A DNA stretch of 64,000 nt from Utricularia gibba (taxonomy: Eukaryota; Streptophyta; Magnoliopsida; Lamiales; Lentibulariaceae), in the NCBI GenBank assembly GCA_002189035.1, contig NEEC01000010.1:1-64000 (forward strand), written 5' to 3'. A program made the translations under genes and the position numbers. Positions 24,184-35,897 of this stretch are shown here, piece after piece. Position 1 is the stretch's first letter; each line of letters begins with the position of its first letter. The notes beneath the pieces are model-generated. The model saw nothing but the letters and a program-made list of their open reading frames with translations. It had not been told where the DNA came from and made no database searches.

Positions 24184-25492
24184 TATTGTGTGTCATTTAT
24201 TTCATAAATTTTAAATATGAATAACGTAAAATACAATTTAGTATTGTACGAGTGTCGATCTCATGTAATTGAATTTTGTGAAAAGTGTGTTAGCACTAAC
24301 TTATTACAAATTGTCATGAGTTTGTAAGAAAGGTTTTCAAATACCAAAATATGAATACAACGAAAGTAATAGATATTGATTAAAGGAATCAATTCCTAGG
24401 AAAGAGATTCCATTTTTTTCTTTGTCTTTTCTCGCTTAGACTTTCACTAGTTTCTTCCGAATATCTAGTTATTAGAGCAAAAAATAGTTTACTCACCCTT
24501 ACATTCTTTTACAACAAGGCACGAGAATAGCCTCATATGATTTTCTATTGGACGATTGAGAGGATAAAAAGATTGTCATTGATTGCCCTCAAAACGAAAT
24601 TCTGCATGTGTGCTTGGCTATTGCTAATAACCAATGGCTTGAGTATGATGTCACTACCCATTCATTAATGAAGTATTCCGATCATAGACAATTTGCTATC
24701 TTTTTTGAACTAATAGGGTTGGAGATAATGTTCTTCACCTTGTTCTACATCAAAATCCACGAGGAGTAACCGGCTACTCATGGACCATGACAAAGAATCT
24801 TTATAGAAATACTATAACATTACTCGTGGAAATATGTGAAATTAGGAGAAAGTTAATGAAGAACTGAGATTTGTACTCAAGACAATAAAGAAAACTTTAT
24901 CAATGCATAGAAATTAAGAAAGTCTAGCCACAAATGACCATAACAAATAGAAACGAAAATAGAAAAGTAGAAGTCTTCTTTCTTTCTATGGTGAAGAGGA
25001 AAAACAAAAGTTCAAGTGCCAAAAATAAGTTTCAAGTGTGGAAAGAAAAACGTTTTGTATAATGACTTCGAGATCTCCTTTAATTCACATCCCACGTGAA
25101 TTTACTTCTGCTCCCCTTCCTTCATTCTTTCTGTCTTGCACATTTAGTCAGGTTTCTTATTCGTGAAAGTAATCGTCCAATCATTACAACAGACTTTGAC
25201 ATGTCATAAGGCATGGAGCATGCACAACGTGAGTCTTCCACCTATCATGGATCCAAGTCATGTATAAGCTATAAAATGCTAGTGTTTTGTCCCCTACAAA
25301 TATCTTGCGACACTCTAACATTGCTTCCTACAACTTTTGGGTGAAAGTACACAAAAAACAGCATAAAAATATAATACTAACTTTTTTCATATAAAAATAT
25401 AATGTTTATTAATATAACTCCTAATTAGGTAACTTATTCCTAAATTAACATATAACAATATATAATAAACATGTAGAAAATGATGGTTAATA
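24184..25492 (-). mobile_element. Athila-type LTR (solo, diverged)
   Basis: It aligns along its whole length, same orientation, with the LTR at 35,898-37,203. Shared blocks are GTACGAGTGTCGATCTCA (24,247), AAGGCACGAGAATAGCCTCA (24,520), TACTCATGGACCATGAC and GAAAATGATGGTTAATA at the far end. The orientation follows from the primer site beside the 35,898 copy. No matching 5-bp target duplication was found at the approximate ends and no coding region is attached. Confidence 0.8.
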
Positions 25493-26083
25493 TATTCTTT
25501 CATACTTAAATTATGTTTGTCCTCAAGTATGATTTACAAAAATGATAGAACCTAAATCATGACGCATTACTAAAGTACCATCATCCTATTTCGAGTATTT
25601 GCTCCAATTTTTTTCCTATCCTTCCATCAAATTAAGGTTAGCCACACAAATAAGCATAAATCAGATAAAGACTTAGATCGGTGACTACTTAATACACTAG
25701 CATCATTGAGGTAAATAGAAGCAATAAGAAACATACACTATAGAGACTAAAGGACTTCTTTTCTCTCTATTTTTTCTTTGAAAGGAGTCTTTGCTTTGGA
25801 GAAGATTGTTTGGATTAAGAAACTTTATGTGTGGTGATTAATTATGGTTTCACTAAACAATGTTACCTTTGGCACCCCTTATGTCTTTTTTTTTGGTCTA
25901 TTCACTATAGGAACAACATAAATATGTGAAATGAAAGGAAATAGTTAGGCATATTCGTGGTGTGGTCTTTCCCAATAAGAGCTTGATATCTAAAAAGAAA
26001 AAGAATTGAAGTATTTTCTAGCAGCAAGGAAGTAACGAACCTAAATATGATCAATCCTAAAGTCCTAACTTTAATCAAACAAA
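25493..26083. other. No gene seen
   Basis: AT-rich DNA without a recognisable feature. Confidence 0.5.
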
Positions 26084-26260
26084 TGTTGTCACGACCCACC
26101 CTTTTCTTGCACGATATTGTCCGCTTTGGGCACCCAATCCTCGCGGTTTTACATTATCTCCTTTCAGGGAAAAGGCTTCATGCAAGATTCACAAAGTCCC
26201 TCTATTTAAGCACGTCCCTCCCCTGTCCATAACCAATGTAGGATATGTAACTGTCACAAG
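26084..26260 (-). mobile_element. TRIM-type solo LTR (copy 2)
   Basis: TGTTGTCACGACCCACCC, CTTGCACGATATTGTCCGC, TCGCGGTTTTA, TCCTTTCAGGGAAAAGGC and ATAACCAATGTAGGA occur in the same order as in copy 3 at 28,857. The right end is approximate. Confidence 0.72.
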
Positions 26261-26282
26261 GTCCATAGCCTTATAAATGTAG

Positions 26283-26455
26283 CTGAGGAGAAAGATCAAA
26301 CAAACAAACAAGTAATGAATAAAAAAGTAACACATAAGTTTTTTTTACAAACAAACTAAACAAACAAACAAGTAACACATAAATGTAGGATATGTTTTTT
26401 TTACAAACAAACAAGAATAAAAAACGAAGCACAAAAAAAGTAACACATAAGTTCC
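26283..26455. repeat. A-rich local duplications next to the TRIM LTR
   Basis: GTAACACATAA recurs at 26,327, 26,372 and 26,440, with runs of TTTTTTTTACAAACAAAC and CAAACAAACAAG between. AATGTAGGATATG also occurs at both 26,233 and 26,383. It looks like slippage or small tandem duplications. Confidence 0.7.
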
Positions 26456-27090
26456 AATGCTCAGAAAACACTAAAAATAAAAATAACATAAACTGCTCCT
26501 CCACAGATAAGTCATGGGGCAGTCTAGAGTGTGAAGCAACGGCAATGAAGGAGTCCAACTTGTTGGAGAGGGCATAAACCTATTCTTAGAGGCTTCGAAT
26601 GGCCAGGGGAAGAGTATCCTTGGTCAGGTAGGATTGGAAACTGCTCAATGGGATGTCTTGTGGTGCACTATAGGGATTGAAAATGGTTGGAGGCATGGAA
26701 GTAATGAATACGGATTTCAATATATAAATAATCGTTATGTACTTGCATCATAGAGTGCTTCTCGCTTGAGTATAGGACCTTTCACTCCAATGAGATCAAG
26801 TTTAAGAGGGATTATTCTAGAAGAATATGTATGTTTGAGAGATTAGATCACTAATATCAAATGCTACAAAGTAATGTTCCATGAGAATGCGTGATCTTGA
26901 CTTTTTCCTTTACTTTTTTTAATGCAACTAATAAAAAAATAAGTTTCTAACTTGTCAACATTTTGACACAGTCAATCCAATCTTGAATAAAAGGGGAAAG
27001 AAAACTTTTGTATCACGATGTAGCCGTATTTGTAGGGAATCATAGCAATTTGCGGACCCATCAAGCATAGGATTCACATTGTGCGATTCA
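26456..27090. other. No gene seen
   Basis: Moderately AT-rich DNA between the A-rich duplications and the hAT relic. No domain was recognised. Confidence 0.5.
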
Positions 27091-27100
27091 TGTCAATGGT

Positions 27101-27109
27101 GTGGTATAA
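27101..27109 (+). promoter_or_regulatory. TATA box candidate of the hAT relic
   Basis: GGTATAAAAGC at about 27,101 is followed by a pyrimidine-rich leader, a possible 5'-UTR intron (donor TTGTAAGT near 27,220, acceptor TTTTTAG at 27,502) and the ATG at 27,512. The placement is plausible but unproven. Confidence 0.35.
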
Positions 27110-27511
27110 AAGCATGTTTAATGTTAGGGTTACCACTTACCATTAAAACCCTCCTCCTTCTAGCACCACTTCATGAGAGAGAAGAGAATAGACTTCCATT
27201 GGCTCTTTTTCGTTAAATCTTGTAAGTTTCATTAAGTGATGTGTTTCTTTATTCCCCTTACTTCCTTTTCTAGTGGTGATTGATAGATGCCCTATATCTC
27301 GATGGTGATTCATTTGTATATTTCTTCGTGATGCGTGTTTAAAAGATTTGATTCTTCTTTGTTTGACATATTTTCATGCTTCACTAGATTTCTGCTTCAT
27401 AATTATCACATCTTAGTTAGTTGATATGTAGTTAAGCTTTTTTCTGTGGAATATGAATTAGATTTTATGGGGATTCATTGTGTGTTTTTTCGTAATTTTT
27501 AGGAAGTAGCT

Positions 27512-28850
27512 ATGGATGAACAAGAGGAATCCCTAGAAATTGTAGTTGATGAATATCTTGATCCAAGTTTCCATTGTGGCAATTCATGGTCTGCCATAGA
27601 AGGTACCCTGATTTTATAGGAAATAGGATAGTAACTTGTACATTTTGTGAGAAGCAATTCACATCATCTTACTCTAGGGTATGAGTGCATTTGATGAAGA
27701 TGAGATAAAACATTGGAGGATGTCCTAATAACACATATTTTTGAGTGATGGAGTGCATGGAAATTACTCATATTGTGCTACAAAAGTCAGAAAAGTAGTA
27801 CACACAAAATCCAAGGAGGAAAAAGGGAGATTTTGGACAAAAAGGGAGAGAAGATGTGAGAGAAAAAAGATCTCTCTCATTGGAGACTCACGACATTCTT
27901 TCTGGAGAAGGTTTTTTGGGGGGAAGGAGGAGGAAGACGAACAGGAACGAAGCTGAAGTTTCAAGACTATTTTCTGTTTCAAAGGAATATTGTTCTTCGC
28001 TAAGAGTAGCTAGCGATGTTTCTAGTTTTCTGTTGACATTTTACATTCCTTGCTTGTTTATTTCTTGGTAGTTGACTGAGACATGAGTACATTGTGGATG
28101 ATGTTTTCTTTTCTATTTTCGTTTATCTCAAGTATGAGTGGCTAAGTACTTAGGGGTGCCTTGGGGTGGAAGGGGGAAAAACATGCTAATCAATCTTTAG
28201 ACCTAATTAGCCATAAGTCACGCCATTTCCTTAAAACCAGGATAGATCCAGGAGGGGGAAGTAGTGAAACCTAGCTTACACCCTAATTAGAGGTAGACCA
28301 AAGATTAGGGGAAAACAAGAATTCGGGTAGATCTAGATTTTTGTGTGTTAGTTGTATGATTTATGGTTTGTATGAGCTTGTTTAGTAATAAGCATACATC
28401 CCCTAGGAGTTTCAAGACATCACCCATTTCATTCCAAAAACAATCGAGCTCCAAAACTTATTACTTTTCTTTACTATATTCCGTTGTAATTCTGCCTTAA
28501 TCCTAGTTAAGACCAATTCTACAAATGTGATATTGGTTTCATGCATTAACTTTTACATAGCAAACACCTAACTCCTTGTGTTCGACCCTAGTCCACTATA
28601 CTCATATTTTCTATATGATTTGAGGTGAATTAGGTTTATAAATTTTATTTGATAGGAGAAATTTGCAAATTAACGACTTTGCACTAATTTTTCGTTTACC
28701 ATGTCGAAATGCTGAGTCAATTTATCTAGATGAAATGCGAGATTTGGAGACTCAGACTGCAAGTTTAAGAGGAAAACTAAAGGAAAACACCCTTCTAGTC
28801 AAGCTGGATCATCAAGTACCATGATCGCCACAATGACTGCAACTTTAGAA
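27512..28850 (+). pseudogene. hAT-type transposase N-terminus with BED zinc finger, split by a solo LTR
   Basis: An ATG at 27,512 opens an acidic start (MDEQEESLEIVVDEYLD) that ends in a stop. A neighbouring frame holds a BED finger: TCTFC near 27,640, then the VHLMKM His and the C of GGCP at 27,722. At 27,726 an LTR interrupts it, and the frame resumes after 28,701 with CRNAESIYLDEMRDLETQ and a short Lys/Glu-rich tail. A frameshift, two internal stops and the absence of the hAT catalytic core show that it is dead. A domesticated BED protein is a less likely alternative. Confidence 0.62.
27726..28701 (+). mobile_element. Solo LTR, family B (reverse orientation to the other B copies)
   Basis: It is the reverse complement of the LTRs at 38,870, 41,429 and 56,673, with an internal deletion. 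It runs from TAATAACACATATTTTTGAG to TTTTTCGTTTACCA. The flanks TGTCC (27,721-27,725) and TGTCG (28,702-28,706) form a 5-bp target duplication with one mismatch. Orientation is inferred from the U5-like GTTCGACCCTAGTCCACTA near its right end. Confidence 0.83.
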
Positions 28851-28856
28851 ACTAGG

Positions 28857-29030
28857 TGTTATGACCCCCCCTCACCTTGCACGATATTGTCTGCTTCGGG
28901 CACTCAATCTTCACAGTTTTATGTTCTTCCCTTTCAGGGAAAATGCCTTATACAAGATTAGGAGGGTCCCTCTATTTAAGCACATCCTCTCCTCCATTCG
29001 TAACCAATGTGTGAATGTCAAGGCTCAAAT
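28857..29030 (-). mobile_element. TRIM-type solo LTR (copy 3)
   Basis: TGTTATGACCCCCCCTCACC, CTTGCACGATATTGTCTGC, CCTTTCAGGGAAAATGCC and TAACCAATGTGTGAATGTC follow the same order as copy 2. It lies directly after the hAT relic. The right end is approximate. Confidence 0.7.
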
Positions 29031-29089
29031 TCCCGCCTTATGAACTTAGGCCTTGATGCCATTCCAAATGAAGGAACATAAGGCCTTAT

Positions 29090-29330
29090 TATCCTATTGA
29101 ATTGAACTCATAGGGAGATTGGATATAGTTTAGTGAAAATCACATAGGAAGAGGTGATTCGCATTAGCTGGGCACACACCCAGAATTCAGTTTTGAGGGC
29201 AATCAACAACAATCCTCTTATCCTCTTAATCGTTCAATGAGGAATCACATGAGGCTATTCCCGTGCCTCATTGTCAATCAGAGTATAAGGGAGAGTAGAC
29301 TATTTCTTACTCCTATAACCAATTATTCGG
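29090..29330 (+). mobile_element. Athila LTR fragment
   Basis: It is the reverse complement of part of the LTR at 35,898-37,203 (about 36,180-36,400): CGTTCAATGAGGAATCACATG, GAGGCTATTCCCGTGCCTC, ACTCCTATAACCAATTATTCG. At about 29,330 it jumps straight into gag, so the end of the LTR, the primer site and the leader are deleted. Confidence 0.78.
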
Positions 29331-30982
29331 AAGGAATTTTTCCAGTTCTGCAGATGACTAATCAAGAACCAGAACTATGGATGATTAAAGAAGAAATTGC
29401 CACAAACCATGCAGGCTGACAAATTTGCATCATTTTTTTCAGACAAGAGGACTTTAAGATATGCCCATATCTGTTCTAGGCACTTTCAAAGTTAGCTAAG
29501 AGAGAGAATTACGAGCCAAACGATCATCTATGAGAGTTGCACATGGCTTATCCATCAATACGCTCAAAAGATGTAACCGAGAACCAAGTCAAGCTGCTGG
29601 TCTTCCCTTTTAGTCTCACTGAGCAAGCATTGGAGTGGTTGTTTGGACTACCACCTTCCTCTACTGCAACCTGGGAGCAAATGGTTCAAAAGTTTCTATG
29701 CGCCCCTAAGAAGAGCCTTCTCTAGAAGAAGAGCTTTATCCACAATGCAACAAATCACAAGAATATTATGATGGATTCAACTATATGTGCAATACTTGTC
29801 CACAGTATGGATTTACTGAAGGTCAAATCTTGTAGCATGGACTTACTAACCCCATGATTAGAGGACAGATGGATGTAGCTAGTAATGGGTCATCACTAGA
29901 GAACTACCACAACACTCATGCCTAAAGATTGATAGAACAAATGACTGCTAATTCTTACTCTACTTCCAACTGATATGACCAATCATAGCAATAACCTCGA
30001 GGAATTTCCCAGCCAGTAAAAGCAGTGCATGAAGTGGACAACTCTGAAGTTTTAGCTCAACTCGCTACAATGAGAGATACCTTGAAACTTGGCTTTTAAT
30101 CACTTCTTGAACAACAAGGAAGGTATCAATCATCTTCACCTACTTCTCATTCTCATCTAGAACCTATGATACATGAGATGCTAATGGAAGAGCTACATGC
30201 ATTCTATCAAAACCAAGGAGGAACCTACAATTATGGAAACTACTAGATCCCGAGAAGAGATCCCCTTGGTTTTTTCTAGAGACAACAAGTGCCTCCTGGT
30301 CAAGCATCATCACTAGGGAACTCTTCTAGTGTTCCTTAGAAAACTATCAATGCTTTGTCTCAACTTTTGCAAATCACTGGAGTTCTAGATCAAATCTCTT
30401 GTTCCTTATCAGCCAAACCATAATTTGGAGTCAATGGTGAAATCCCTTGCTAAAAGCACCACCAAAATGCATGGTGCTCAAAAGGACATGGATGGAAGAA
30501 TTACAAGCATTCAAACTCAAATCACCCAATTGGTGCAAGCCATGAACCAATTGTATACGTAAGGACTACCATCCCAGCCAATGAAGAACACATAGCACAT
30601 CATCACAACATCTTTGAGAAGTGGGAAGGATCTTCCAGACCCTTACCCAGGGTTCATGACCAAGGTGGGCAGGTCTGAAGAAAATGAATTTGTATTCTTG
30701 GACAGCAATGATGAAGTGGATGAAGAGATTATTTGTGAGAATCCAAATGGTTCTCTAGTCCAAAACATAGATGTGCTAACACCCCTTGAAGATTTGAAGG
30801 AGAGGGAGATGCAAGAAGTTGATCAACCCAAGTTTTTAGTGATTCCGCCACCCTTTCCTATGAGGCTTCGAAGGAAGACTAAGGGCAAACATCGGCTGAA
30901 GGCATTGATGGAGATGATGAAGAAGGTCAACGTGAACATCCTATTGCTGCACTTGATCGATCAAGTGTCCAAATATGCAAAA
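29331..30982 (+). pseudogene. Athila-type Ty3/gypsy gag, first part of the split host element
   Basis: The gag starts near FPVLQMTNQEPELWMIKEE, closely like the gag N-terminus on the minus strand at 35,600-35,480. A retrotransposon gag core follows (LEWLFGLPPSSTATWEQ at about 29,630), then a degenerate middle with many stops and a Pro/Asp-rich tail (30,614-30,960). At 30,982 a MULE interrupts it. The frame resumes at 38,217 on the other side of the MULE. Confidence 0.82.
30974..30982. repeat. Left copy of the 9-bp MULE target site duplication
   Basis: TATGCAAAA, identical to 38,217-38,225. Confidence 0.85.
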
Positions 30983-31210
30983 GTAAAAATTATTATTTGG
31001 ATACATCACATTCGTACAAAGTTGCACATATAATGTATCACATTTACAAAGTTATATATTTGGTGCATCACGATATAAAAATAACGGTATTCATTCATCA
31101 CGTTTACAAAGTTATATATTTTGATACATCATGTTCAAAAAATCACATAGTCTGTACATCGCATTTGAAAAATATACAAAAAAGCATCACATTTCAAAAA
31201 TAAACGATAT
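30983..31210. repeat. MULE left terminal repeat, seven ~30-bp sub-repeats
   Basis: A CATCA/CATCG core recurs at about 31,004, 31,036, 31,066, 31,096, 31,127, 31,156 and 31,185. The best-kept units carry CGTTTACAAAGTTATATATT. The same core appears inverted at the right end of the element. From 31,211 to 31,880 the DNA is AT-rich with no gene seen. Confidence 0.72.
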
Positions 31211-31879
31211 AAAATATCAGATTTCAAATATCAAATATAAAAATGTAGGGTAATGCATCATGCTTCAAAAGTGGCGCTGAAAATGCATCACGTTTCAAAA
31301 GTTTCAGTTTTGGTCTAAAAATTATAAACAATTCATACAATATCCAAAAAATATCAAATTAGTTTCCTTTGAAAGCTATTTGAGAGACACATGTAGGAAA
31401 GAATATACATTAAGTTAATGAGCGTATATATTTTCTATTATTGACGGACACCTAATAATTCACTAGAAATTAAATCTTTTGAGTAAAAAATACAAAATAC
31501 TTTGTGTTTGATAATTAAATTCCATAATACAAAATTATAAAGTAAGTTTCTTATTTATTTAACTAAAAATTCTTTAGAGAATTTCGTTGGATGTTCATTA
31601 AAAGTTTATATAAAATATATAAGTTTATTGAAATAACGTATAATTTTTTTAAAGTTATTTGAATATTTTTTGGACATTGTATGAACCAAATAAACTATTT
31701 TACAATGAAAATTCTTATTGAATATATATTAAAAATTGTAGTTTTCATAAAATATTCTTTATAATTCATTAGATATAACAAAATTGAAAAATAACTATTA
31801 TTTATAGATATTCATTTGTATTATTAAATAATTCGAATTTTATAAAAATATTCTTTAGAATTTTCTCGTTTTTTTTACC

Positions 31880-33084
31880 TTTCGAATTAAAGTCTGCAAA
31901 TCTTCATCCATAGCAAAACATTTCACGTCTTCATAGTCGAACCACGCTGGACTCATCTAGGAAATCAACAGCAATGTTACTAAGACTACAATAGTTTTAC
32001 TAGCATCATTGATATTCAAACATTTACTTACCCATCTTATGTCTGAGGTGTAATGGAAAGTGGCACTTCGATCATAAATCGATGTATGTAGTAAAGAACA
32101 TATATGCCGCATTCACTCAACTCTGGCTCACGTGGTACCTGGAAATAGATCAATAGTTTAGAAACATATTATTCATACTAATTGTCTTGCATTACATACC
32201 TCCACTGGAATAAGGAGAATGTTCGTGAAAGTTTCCTCTTCTAAGTAAGAATTTTCGACCCTAGACTCGTACACATGCCATATGAACCTGGATACGTGTA
32301 AGGCGACTTAAAACTAAATATGTATATTCTTGTAAAGACTCAAAGAGATTCATACATTCATAATTCTTCAGCTTTTGTCTCCATCATATTAGTAGACCCT
32401 ATGGAGTCTAAGTACAAGACACATCGTCTTGCTGGTTCAATGGCAGCAAAGTTGCATAGAATTAACATCCAAAAATGACTGCTAAAATGAAAAAGACAAA
32501 CTGATTAACACAAAAAAAAAGGTTTTGAAAAAGATCAAGCAAACCTTGAAATTGTTGGCACGACAAAGCATGGGGTGGAAAAGTTTTCCTTCCCATGAAT
32601 AGTTTTCCAAGATTCTTGGCTCGACGCTACTTAGTTGCAAGGGGGAATGATTTGGCTATCTTCCTAGATCACATCACTCATGAACGATAATCCAAATATT
32701 CAACCATAACTTTGAAAATAAATTAATACTTACGCCAATGCATAATCGAACATCAGATCATCGAGCATTCCATATGCACGTAAATGCGGAGGGCACCTAA
32801 TTTCTTCCTGCTTACTTGAGCCTTGAGGCCGCATTATCTGCTTTGGGTGTGTGGGAGTGGTTGATATTGTACTTTTTATTTTTATTCCATCTCCTATTGC
32901 AATTTGAACAACAACCTTTGTGCGAGCCTTAACATAAACCTTGAGACCTTCACCCTCAACATTAGTTTGCTGCCTCTTGTTCGACTATACACATAACAAA
33001 TAACGTGCAACGGCGACATAGTAGAATATAATTCAAGCTTATGACAGTGATAACAATCTTTCGGTCATTGATTGCAGTGGAACT
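31880..33084 (-). pseudogene. Ulp1-like (C48 family) cysteine peptidase domain of the MULE
   Basis: Several exon-like blocks are read on the minus strand: a basic N-terminal block (32,985-32,745, including MRPQGSSKQEEIRCPPHLRA), a middle block (32,640-32,545), a block with HFWMLILCN and VLYLDSIGS (32,480-32,360), a block near 32,290-32,200, and a block with SECGIYVLYYIHRFM (32,150-32,045). The His, Asp and Cys positions fit the catalytic triad of Ulp1/SENP-type SUMO proteases. The blocks are separated by AT-rich introns. The 5' side is cut by a copia LTR at 33,085. The role in MULEs is unknown. Whether the open reading would still splice cannot be judged here. Confidence 0.72.
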
Positions 33085-34064
33085 TGTTGGGTTTCTCGTA
33101 GACATCGTATGTCTCAAAAGCAGCGGAATTTTAAAAATTTTGAGAAACCCCCAACGCAGATCTTGGAATACGGTATACATCAGACATAGGGATGTTCAAA
33201 GTACCTTTAAGATAACTCCGTTGTTCACCAACCGCCAATAGATGACGGCCTCTATGGTATCCACACGTGGAGCACTCCATCGATAACCTTCTCAAGGTTC
33301 TTGAATGTTAGTCGAATTTCTCAGGTGCTAGTAGACAAAAACGCCTCCTTGTAGATTAGTCTCAGAGAGCACGAAGACCTTGGAGCAGATCTCAAGATTT
33401 AAATTTTTTTCGATAGATATTTTTGACATATCAAATCATATCTATATGAGATCTTTTATTTTGAGTTTAATCAATATTAATCTCAAAATAATTCTCTATT
33501 TAATTTATCCATTTTACCAATTACATCTCATGTAATTGTGTCATTCTATTTTATATCGATGAGTGACTCCACTATTGTTTGTGACCCTATAGGCTTTCTC
33601 AATCAAGACCGTAATAATAGATTTTGTTGACCTCAAGTCTAAGCTTACTTGCACGGCTGTCATATTCGAGATCTTGCTAATGACACTTGGTTAGCATCCC
33701 ATAGTAGCATCTCGAAGATGAGCCATCCAGTGAATCGATTCTCTAATCAACACCCACACATAGGTTCTAGTAATCTCATTACATCAATTGTGAGAACCAT
33801 TGCCTAAACTATTTAGGGAACTCAATGTGTGCTAGCTTATCCGTATTTGTGATATCCTCATTTCACAAATACTCTAGCTCGGGAGATTTAACTTGATCAT
33901 GAGTGTTTGAAGAATCTCACATTATGATCTCATCATAATTTCTATAGCACATAGATCAAGTAGAGGATTTTATCAATGATATAAATTTGATCACAATTCA
34001 AAGTAAATATCAAAAGATAAGATTTGCCAATGAATTGATTGTCTCTAGAACACATACACTAACA
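33085..34064 (-). mobile_element. Copia solo LTR with internal deletion, inserted in the MULE
   Basis: On + it starts TGTTGGGTTTCTCGTAGACA (the LTR end) and finishes CACATACACTAACA (the LTR start). It matches the LTRs at 42,732-43,904 and 58,051. The middle part present in those is missing: CAATCAAGACCGTAATAATAG runs straight into ATTTTGTTGACCTCAAGTC near 33,622. No clean 5-bp target duplication was found (GAACT / GTTAT). Confidence 0.85.
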
Positions 34065-34199
34065 GTTATTGTGGTGGAAGGCCATCTTAACTGTCCAAGG
34101 ACACGATGTAGCGAGTAATCATATAACGCTCTGTATGAGTCTACATAATAGCAGTTGTCTACATAATTATGCATTGACCTTCCTAAGTAGTCAATGATA

Positions 34200-34610
34200 T
34201 TGATAGCATGACAACATTGTATATCTATTACAATGAATCAGCAATAATATTGTAACTGACATTAAAAAATCAGGCATATTTGTATGATAGAGCTTAAAAA
34301 ATCATGCATAATAGTATTAAAAACACATCCTAGCACAATACTGTAACAGACATTAAATTACTTGTGTAACAACCCACAAAAATCACCTCAATAAATCAGC
34401 AACAATGTTACTATAAAACACTTCAATAATAGAATTACAGACCTAAAAATTCAAGCACAATATTCTCAAAAACCACTTTGATTAGTTATTATAACAGACG
34501 TCCAAAAATACCGGCTCAATGAATCAATTATATTGCTGCAATAAAACACTTCAAGAAAGTATTAATACACTTAAAAATTCAGGCACAATACTATAAAAAA
34601 CTAGTACCTG
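34200..34610. repeat. Degenerate short repeats inside the MULE
   Basis: Variants of AAATTCAGGCACAATACT, GTAACAGACATTAAA and AATGAATCAGCAATAAT recur irregularly. No gene is seen; this is probably an intron or spacer between the transposase and the Ulp1-like exons. Confidence 0.5.
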
Positions 34611-34639
34611 AGCATCAATCAAGAATAATAATTCTTAAT

Positions 34640-35455
34640 ACATAGAATACGCACGTCGAATATGCCAAATGCCGCAACTACATACTCTATTTGCCAAGTC
34701 AACTGTTCCAATGTCTTCGCCTACGAAACACTCCCAACGATCATGGGTGGTGCTATGTATTCGGCCATCTCATCTTTTCTTGGCCCTTTCTATTATCACT
34801 CCCAAAATGTTAAGCCAGATGACGTTTGCCATACATGTGGCCTCGGCACATCTTGTGACAATACACTCACACAATAAAACTCAAATTGCCTCAAACAAGG
34901 GGATTATCGGCTTCGACCTTGCCCTCAAAAGTGCAGCATTGAATGACTTAGTCATGTTATTCAATAGAGCATCAGAATTGCTAGATGGTCTAAAAAAAGC
35001 AATGCACCAATACTTGGGTGGGATACATAACATGTAGAGAAACGTTTTCTTGTTCATCTTCATCAGCGCACGCATCTCAGCCTCCCATCAAGCCCCAATG
35101 CTTGTTCCACAATCTTCCTCATTTGACTACATGCAATCACTTTCCCACCAAGCTTTAAAGATTCTGTTGTATATGGCTAATGCAGTGATGATGCTACATA
35201 AAAGAGGATCAAATTAACATAAAGTTATCTGTAAAAGCAAATGTGATTGTGTTGATTGTAGTTAGAACTACCTCATAGCCCGAAAATAGGTTGGTGACAG
35301 CTTCTCGAATAGATACATCGCGGTCAGACATAATGTGTATTTCATTCAACATCTCAATGTTCAAATAATCACATAACAGATTCAAAAACCACATCCAATT
35401 TCCTTTGTCCTCGCCTAGAACTGTCCAAGAAAATGGATATGTACCATAAAAGATA
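34640..35455 (-). pseudogene. MULE transposase, C-terminal half with SWIM finger
   Basis: On the minus strand, from about 35,455: PFSWTVLGEDKGNWMWFL and MSDRDVSIREAV (the second catalytic-region Asp in MULE transposases), then NNMTKSFNAALLRARSKPII at about 34,970-34,910, and a SWIM-type CSCGIWHIRRA near 34,660. Intervening frames are broken. The first half of the catalytic domain is absent because an Athila piece and a deletion occupy its place. Confidence 0.78.
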
Positions 35456-35655
35456 TGGGCAAAGCTCAAAGTCCTCTTCCGCATCAAAGATGATACAAAG
35501 TGATCGGTCAGAATGGTTGGCAGTGATTTCTTCTTTTATTGTCCTTAGTGGTGGGCCATGATTAGTGATCGGCAGAACTGGAAAAATTTGAGGATGATGT
35601 TGTTGTTGTTCTTCGTGAATTGTGGGGACTCCAGTAGGTGCTTGAGCAGCCATTT
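35455..35655 (-). pseudogene. Athila gag N-terminus, truncated
   Basis: ATG at 35,653 on the minus strand: MAAQAPTGVPTIHEEQQQHH, then FPVLPITNHGPPLRTIKEE, closely like the + strand gag at 29,331. After DFELCPYL at about 35,460 it runs directly into MULE transposase, so the rest of the element is deleted. Confidence 0.78.
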
Positions 35656-35872
35656 CTTCGTCAGTAGATCAACCAGAAATCAATTCTCGCTCAATCTTCG
35701 GATCTAAAGGGCACAAGATGTCTCGATATGATCTCAACCTTCGGTGACCCTTTGGTGGAGCTGAATGCATAAAAACAGAGAAAAACATCAGCAAAACGGA
35801 AACAAAAGAAAAACAAGAAGAAAGGAAGAAAAAGAAAAACTATACACAACAATAAACACAAAAAATACACAA
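35656..35872 (-). mobile_element. Athila leader between primer site and gag
   Basis: About 220 bp without a gene. It is rich in GAAAAACAAGAAGAAAGG-type purine runs on the + strand. Confidence 0.6.
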
Positions 35873-35890
35873 CTCCCCGGTAATGGCGCA
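35873..35890 (-). promoter_or_regulatory. Athila primer-binding site, tRNA-Asp type
   Basis: On the minus strand TGCGCCATTACCGGGGAG lies seven bases after the LTR end. It resembles the tRNA-Asp-complementary site (GGCGCCGTTGCCGGGGA) used by Athila-type elements, with a few changes. Confidence 0.82.
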
Positions 35891-35897
35891 AAAAATT

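Noticed and set aside
31000-31210. CRISPR-like regular repeats
   Set aside because: The ~30-bp periodicity is tandem without unique spacers and belongs to the MULE terminal repeat.
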